DNA of 64,000 bases, taken from the NCBI GenBank assembly GCA_037974965.1, contig JBBPFI010000006.1, positions 992,001-1,056,000 of the forward strand, read 5' to 3'. The notes below the pieces were generated by a model. The model was given only the letters and a program-made list of their open reading frames with translations. It was not told where the DNA came from and searched no databases. Source of the DNA: Dacryopinax spathularia. Lineage: Eukaryota; Basidiomycota; Dacrymycetes; Dacrymycetales; Dacrymycetaceae. Below are positions 58,417 to 64,000 of this stretch, one piece after another (the stretch's first letter is position 1; each line of letters opens with the position of its first letter). The translations under genes were made by a program, and so were the position numbers.

Positions 58417-61400
58417 TTACCATGCGGTCGGGAAAGAGATATCTGCGGTCCCGCCACCCCACATAGGCGGTCCGCCACCCATTTGCAAGAAAAGGTCATC
58501 GGAAAGGTTTCCGGGGAATCCAAGGTCAGTCTGCGAGTCGCGTCAGTACTGTTACATAAGACCTCAAACGCGGCAGTTACTCACCCCTTGGAGCCAGGTA
58601 GGAAGACTTGTGCTGTTGAACATGTCGTCGTAGAACCCATTCAGTCCGAGTTCGTCCATCGTTGGCAGAGATCCAGCGGCGGGTTGCGTGGTGGCCGAGC
58701 TGGAAGAGTCGTACGGTAGAGGCACGGACATGCTGTTCGGAGAAGGCATGGATGTAACCGTCCCGCTCGCGAGACCCATCTTCCGACGTAGCTTGGACAA
58801 CATCAGGCGGAGGGTCAAAGCGTAGCTTAGAAAAATGCTGAGCAGAAGGGTTGAGTAAGACAAGAGACAAGTACATACCGGTCAGACGCAGCGTCCTGTA
58901 GCAGTTGCGCAAGCTGGGCGACTTGCGACATGATGGTTGCAATGTCAACCTCGACAGGGAAGATATTGGCCATCTTAAGCAAGAACAGGGCCGAAAACGC
59001 AGCGGTGACCAGAATATCCTGTACTGCATATTGGAGGGACATCCTGCCAGGACATCAGCATACTGCGGTGGTACCTTTCGATGGAGTGGAGGACTCACTT
59101 GTACGCCTCAGAAGTAAGGAACGTGGCCAGACAGTTAGACGCCGCCTGCCTCGCCTGGAACGCGAGCTCCTTCTGCTCATACGTCATCTTATCCCACGAC
59201 ACGCCCCTTAAGATCGTGCATATCAGCCAGAGCTTCGCGTACCACAGCTCGGACGTGAGCATCTTCCGCAACAAGCTTTCCTCATCCAGTCGGCCTTTGT
59301 GCAGGTCGTCGGCCTCCTGCCACCAGAGGTCTAGCACGCGGTTGGCGTTCTCAACGAATGTGAGCGTGCCACGGTCGATCCGGCCGTCCATCTGCTGGAG
59401 GGTGTCGTTGATCTGGTGTTTCTTCCGGATGAGCTCGACCATGGAGACGAGCCGCAGATCGGTGACGGTTGAGTATCGGTGATTTAGGAGCAGACGACAG
59501 TGGTGCACTGAGCTGTCGTCCCGGAGGATAATGGGCCGACCGGTACCGAGCGACATCTGGTGGTCATACCAGTACAAGCCGCACCAGATCCGGGCGGAAA
59601 TGACGAGGTCGCGCTCTTCTTCGTCTGTGAATTGTCGTCCGGTTTGGAGGGAGTGCTCGGCGAGCTTGTCGAGCGCTCGGTGCAGACCTAAGTCGAGCGC
59701 CATACGGACTGCATGGCCTGCCGGTAGCCAGGCGCTCTGGCTCCATGCGGCTAGGACGAACATCGCCTGAACGGCCTCCTTCCGTACGACAGGACCGAAC
59801 AAGGTCGAACGAGCGATCCCTTGCGCCTCCTCAAGGCAGGTGTAGAACGCCTGGTCAGGCGGGTTGTTCCCCGCTCGAATACGGGCCGCAACAGCAAGGA
59901 TAGAGTCGAAGCACCACGGTGTCCGCTCTGCGAGGCCTTCAAAAGTGTCGTAGGAAGTGTCGAAGATCGGGATGTAGAGGTGACACCCGCTGAAAAAGAT
60001 GGTGTACAATTCACGCGCTTCGTCCTCCTTGAGCAGGCCCTGCGAGTACTGTCAGCCCCGGCACTTTCACCATTCCAAGCGCATATAGCTTACCTTGGTC
60101 AAAACATGCGGGAAGAAATTCAACGGAATGGGTTCCACACGCTTCCGCTTCTTCCTCCTACACACAGATCATCAACATCTCATTCTCTCGCATATGAAAG
60201 GCGCGGAGAACTTACGACTGGTTCCCATTCCGCATATGGCTCCCCTCGGACTGAGCCGCCGCTTCCGCAGCCGCATTCGCCAATCCCTGTAGAGCCTCGA
60301 TAGGCGCTGTGAGCGATGCTCGCGGGAGTGTATCTTCCGATTCGTCGTCTGATGAAGGGGCTGTGGAAGGGACGATGCCGTACGTAGCGAATTTATGTGG
60401 CTAGAGGCGCATATAGTTAGCGTTTTCTGCTCTGGGAGGGTCAGAAAGGAGATAAGGAGGCTTACGGGAGGCGCGAAACCTGGTAAAGGCGGGAACTTGC
60501 GACGCTTCGTTTCTGGTGGACTGGACATCCGCACACTGGAGGCATCGGTGACGCTCATCGCTACGCCCGCTTGTACCCCTTGGACAGAATGCGCATGTCC
60601 GCCATGCGAATGCGCGGCATGCGAGTGCCCGCCGTGTCCGTGGCTGACCGAGGCGCCGGAATAGTACTGCATGTCTCCCATACTCGGTGCGTGGGAGGAG
60701 TTGCTGCTCGGCGGTCGGTGAAGGAGTACGCTGCCGTTCCCTCCGTTGACGACGCTCCCGCCTCCGCCGTGCGACGACTGGGAGAGGGCGCTGCTCAGCG
60801 CTGGATGGTGCGTGGAGAATGCTAGTTGACCTGGAACGGGCTGGGGAGCAGCAAACTGCTGAAGTGATAATTGCGGTTGCTGAGGCTGAAGGGGCTGGAC
60901 GAGGGGAACGCCCATCCCTACTCCTGCGCCGAGCAGCTGCGGTGCCTGTGTCGAAGCGGGTGTGATGGGTGTTGGTGCAGTCGCAGCACCAGCACTACCA
61001 GGCGCGATAGCCTGTAAAATCCGATCGAGGGAAGACTGCATTCCCATAAACTGGCCTTGCATCATCAAGATCTGGCCCTCGAGCCTCGATACTCGCCTGT
61101 ATCATCGTACCTCGTCAGTAAAGCACGAAGTAGGTATATGCGGGGAAATGACGCACTCGATAGCCGGCGTCACAGCCGCGAGCGCTACCGAGCTCTGACT
61201 GGAAGTGTTCTTCCGGTCCGGCTTTTCGAATACGCAGACGGTGCCATTGATCTGGCATCGCCGGCAGGGGTTCTGCACACAACCTATATCAGTACACTCT
61301 CCTCTTCTGGGCATCGTTAGAGTCACGCACCTCGCCTTCGCAGCGGTTCTTCCCTTTACGGCAGGCGGTACATGCTCGACTTCCTCGTTTTGGGATGTGA

Positions 61401-61903
61401 CCTGGAGGGATACCTTGTGCTGCCCACTGGCTGGCGTGCGACCCATGGCCGGTGTTGATCGGTGGAGGCGGTGGAGGCTGAGATCGTTGCTGTTGCTGGA
61501 GTTGTTGCTGCTGCTGCTGCGAGTTCTGCGGGCTGAGGGACTGCATGCTCTGGTGCTGCATCCCGTCCATCCCTTGCTGGCTGACTGGCGTCAAGCCGTT
61601 CGTCTGAACCATCCCTCCATTCCCGTTCATATTCCCATTCACGCTCTGAGGGCTAACACTGCTCATAGCAGCTTCATATTCCGTCCGAGGCCGTTTCTGG
61701 GCGTGCATCCCTCCTCCCATCCCTTGCTGAAGGGCAGACTCGGGCGAGGCTGGCGACCCTGACAAGCGATGGACACCAAGGGTTTGGATAGGGACGTTGG
61801 CCGGGTGAGAGGGGTGTGAGGCAGACAGCATACTGTGCGGTGTGCCCGCTGTGCCGACGCTGTGTGGAGACGTGGAGGCTGGGCCTTGGGGGACGATGGA
61901 CAT
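58417..61903 (-). CDS. Zn2Cys6 fungal transcription factor
   Basis: ATG at 61903 (MSIVPQGPASTSPHSVG). A Gln-rich region (QQQQQQLQQQQ) and a polyproline run precede the zinc cluster SRACTACRKGKNRCEGE|NPCRRCQINGTVCVFE, the six-cysteine binuclear type, and a short coiled segment RVSRLEGQILMMQGQFMGMQ for dimerisation. A Gly/His-rich linker (SHGHGGHSHAAHSHGGHAHS) follows. The Fungal_trans middle homology region holds FFSGCHLYIPIFDTSYDTFE, RMALDLGLHRALDKLAEHS and CGLYWYDHQMSLGTGRP. The C-terminus, spliced from several exons, ends LGFPGNLSDDLFLQMGGGPP and ISFPTAW, an acidic/aromatic stretch that could activate transcription. About 900 residues. Target genes are unknown. Confidence 0.92.
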
Positions 61904-63116
61904 CTTTGATGGGCTTGTGAACAGCGGGGCGGGCGGGCGATATTAGTGGTTCGAGGGCAGAGGCCGGGCTGGCGTAAGCAAGAAGACGAGGTCTGGAAGG
62001 CGGTTCGAGAAGCACAGAGGGAAGCAAGATGGGCGTGGGCGTCGGTGATGGGCAAGAAGGAAGACAAGAAGCGTGCGAAGGGGACGATAGAAGGTGACGA
62101 GGAGAGAGGAAGGGGCGACGAGGAGAGAGGTGCAGACGACGACGAGAGGGTGTGATGTCCTTCACTGCACTGTCCAGACCCGTTTCCCCGGCTTTGGGTT
62201 CGGCCCTTCTTCCGTACCTTCCGTCCCTCTCTCTCCTTGTCTGGTGCTGCTCTCCCCTCACTCTCCCCCGTTAATCCCTCCTCACTCCCCGCTGGGGAGG
62301 CGCTACCAAATGTGTCACGGATCCAATTCCGTCATGTGGTCCCCGTCTTTCCGCTCCCCGCATGCAACCCTCTGTCCTTCCCCTCTTGGTCCCTCACTCG
62401 CCGCTGTCACAACCTCCCCCTTTTTCCCCAGCTGTCGGCTACCCCGCGCAGTGAGCGCCTCCTCAAGGCTGCATCATACCAAAGCTTGGCGCGCAAGCCT
62501 CCATCCGCTCAAGCATCCTCCACCATTCAATTTCCTGAAACAATTATTTTCTCGCTCCAACACTCAACACTAACCAACTCATCCACAAAATGCGCATCAG
62601 CAAACGCTAGAACAACCCTAACATCCGGCCTTCTGGTTCCTTCTGCTCAAGGACCCCGGAACAGAAAACCTGCCGATATCTCACTCTCTGCCGACCGGAA
62701 CACCCGCCGTCGGCATCCGTCGCATTTACTTCAATTCATTCCCCAGCGCTGCGCTTGTGAAGGAGATGGACTCCTGAACGGCGATCGCCTGAGATCTGAA
62801 AAAGCCGCACTTGGTTCCGCCCCGCCGGGCATGCAGTACCTCCAGGTTCCGTGCGCTTTTGTACGGAGCCAAATGTACGGCGTCCGTACAGGGCCGTACA
62901 CTCCCAATAGCCGGTACCGCCACTGCGCCGCGTCTAAGCCGATAAGGGTCCGCTTCACTTAAGCTACATGCGTAATCATAAACTTTCCTGGTCCCATGAC
63001 TGTTACCTTTCCGTGGGAACATTATTATCGGCCAGCGCTTATCTCTCTCCTTCTATCTCTCTCCTTCTATATCTCTCACTTCGTCTGCATCTGGTATCGA
63101 TCTGTCTCGCCGAGGG
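61904..63116. other. intergenic region, pyrimidine-rich leader, no gene seen
   Basis: Upstream region of the transcription factor (a long C/T-rich leader on its strand) and of the CxC5 gene. A 241-codon plus ORF at 62237-62962 is low-complexity Ser/Pro and is not supported by motifs. Confidence 0.45.
63040..63080 (+). repeat. CTCCTTCTAT minisatellite, short block
   Basis: Two to three copies of a 13-14 bp unit resembling TCTCTCCTTCTAT, just upstream of the CxC5 start codon. The same core recurs in the intron at 63870-63990. Confidence 0.6.
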
Positions 63117-64000
63117 ATGCGCTTGACTCAGCTCTACAAACTTCTGAAACGCTTTCGACCAGCTATAGGCGACATTACTGTTGAGCAAGCAATCGAGTTC
63201 GTCTTCGCTGCGCGCAGTCTGCAAAATCGAATCTGCTGGCAACAAGACACTGGTGTAGCCGGATTTGAAGATCCACCAACTGAGCTGCCGATATCCGTGA
63301 TCGGACTTCTTGCCATTGGTCTTAAAGTCAGCCGCGCACAAGCCATCGCTCTCTGGGATATCTTCCGGGATACGGCGTGGGTTGCCGACAGGGACTTCAC
63401 TACCCTATGCCCGCCGCTTGTTCACCATCATCGCATCTTTGCAGAGCACGGACAGTCTTTCGATCTCGGTTAGCCTCATGCCTTCGGAGCTCGTTCTTTC
63501 TGCTCACTGTGCCCAGCTGTTGAGGAGTTCTATCCGCCCACTCGCGTCTGCACGTACTCCTACTGTCCCGAATTCGTCAACCATCACCGACAGGCTCGTT
63601 TATACGATCCACGCAGGTACAGGGCCACTCTTTACACCGTTTCCCAAGGCGCACTCCCGGTGATCATAACCTCGCTCCGGTGCCCCTCCTGTCCCTGCAC
63701 CTACCACATGAACTACGCCTGTCAACCTGACGCGTCCGGCAATATGTATCGAATATACTACCCTGGCGTACCCCAAGTAATTCAAGGGGAAAAACACTTT
63801 CTGTTTGAAGACAAACTTTGCGAGCTATTCCGATCTATGACCGTCTTTTCCCAGTACGTTCATCATCTCTGCATCGCGCTCTCCTTCTGTCTCCCTCTCC
63901 TTCTGTCTCACTCTCCCCTTCTATCTCAATACCTCCTCCTGTATCTCTTTCTCCTTCTGTATCTCTCCCTCCTTCTGTATCGCTCCTGTTCTGCTTGCTC
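63117..64000 (+). CDS. CxC5-type cysteine-cluster protein associated with KDZ transposons (partial)
   Basis: ATG at 63117 opens exon 1 (63117-63468): LTQLYKLLKRFRPAIGD, ITVEQAIEFVFAARSLQN and DLG at its end. Exon 2 (63517-63853) reads AVEEFYPPTRVCTYSYC, then RATLYTVSQGALPVIITSLR, CPSCPCTYHMNYAC, MYRIYYPGVPQVIQGEKHF and CELFRSMTVFS. The PPTRVC..C start, the LYT..QGA..V block and the C-x2-C-x-C-x2-H pattern match the CxC5 cysteine cluster found next to KDZ transposases in Agaricomycotina. It probably binds zinc, and its role in transposition is unknown. Intron 1 is 48 nt. From 63854 an intron filled with CTCCTTCTGT repeats runs to the window edge, so the rest of the gene lies outside. Confidence 0.8.
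63870..63990 (+). repeat. CTCCTTCTGT minisatellite in CxC5 intron
   Basis: Six to seven degenerate copies of a 15-19 bp unit with core CTCCTTCTGTMTC, in the intron after exon 2. The strand asymmetry (almost pure C/T) extends the polypyrimidine character of the intron. Confidence 0.65.

Noticed and set aside
62237-62962. Plus frame of 241 codons, Ser/Pro-rich
   Set aside because: Lies in a C/T-rich leader where such frames arise by composition; no domain and no splice support.

Overview
The window is nuclear DNA of a filamentous or dimorphic basidiomycete, most likely Agaricomycotina (class not resolved). The evidence is the high gene density, the short introns (often about 50 nt, with GTGCGT, GTACGT or GTAAGT donors, CTGAC or CTAAC-like branch sites and TAG or CAG acceptors), a class I hydrophobin, and at the right edge a CxC5-type cysteine-cluster gene of the kind associated with KDZ (Kyakuja-Dileera-Zisupton) DNA transposons. 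I see about 24 protein-coding genes, no rRNA, no convincing tRNA, no CRISPR and no virus-like element.

Layout. 1-6.5 kb: N-terminus of an unknown Gln-rich protein running off the left edge (-), a 3 kb stretch without a recognisable gene, an ARF GTPase (-), a 717-bp inverted-repeat MITE, and a mitochondrial-type cysteine synthase (+). 7.7-15 kb: a lineage-specific hypothetical, the hydrophobin, a Ser/Pro-rich hypothetical (-), and a secreted aspartic protease (-) whose second catalytic Asp motif falls on a splice junction that cannot be joined in frame by canonical rules. 15-28.6 kb: CCT6, OMA1 (-), two paralogous short-chain dehydrogenases in opposite orientation (20.0-21.2 kb and 26.4-27.5 kb) on either side of a 559-bp hAT-like MITE with a perfect 8-bp target duplication and a proline-rich/lysine-rich hypothetical, then the ER SNARE USE1 (-). 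28.8-38.1 kb: the large purine enzyme FGAM synthase (ADE6), a second, apparently intact aspartic protease, a type I membrane protein, and SWI5, which has a 15-nt micro-exon. 38.4-49.6 kb: an alpha-arrestin (-), sphingosine-1-phosphate lyase (-), prefoldin subunit 4 (+) and a muskelin-type kelch protein (-). 51-64 kb: a secreted subtilase (+), a tRNA-Ile lysidine synthetase (-), a BZW/eIF5-mimic W2 protein (+), a Zn2Cys6 transcription factor (-), and the CxC5/KDZ-associated gene (+, truncated by the window) bracketed by CTCCTTCTRT minisatellite.

The genes are mostly unrelated housekeeping functions: protein folding (CCT6, prefoldin), trafficking (ARF, USE1, arrestin), metabolism (cysteine, purine, sphingolipid) and mitochondrial upkeep (OMA1, lysidine synthetase). 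They are interspersed with secreted or surface products (hydrophobin, two aspartic proteases, subtilase, type I membrane protein). Several neighbours share short divergent promoters (USE1/ADE6, DPL1/prefoldin, TilS/W2) or end tail to tail within about 55-240 bp. The least explained signal is a palindrome, GCATATATGC, found six times, always in introns or untranslated DNA. I did not find a new multi-gene system.
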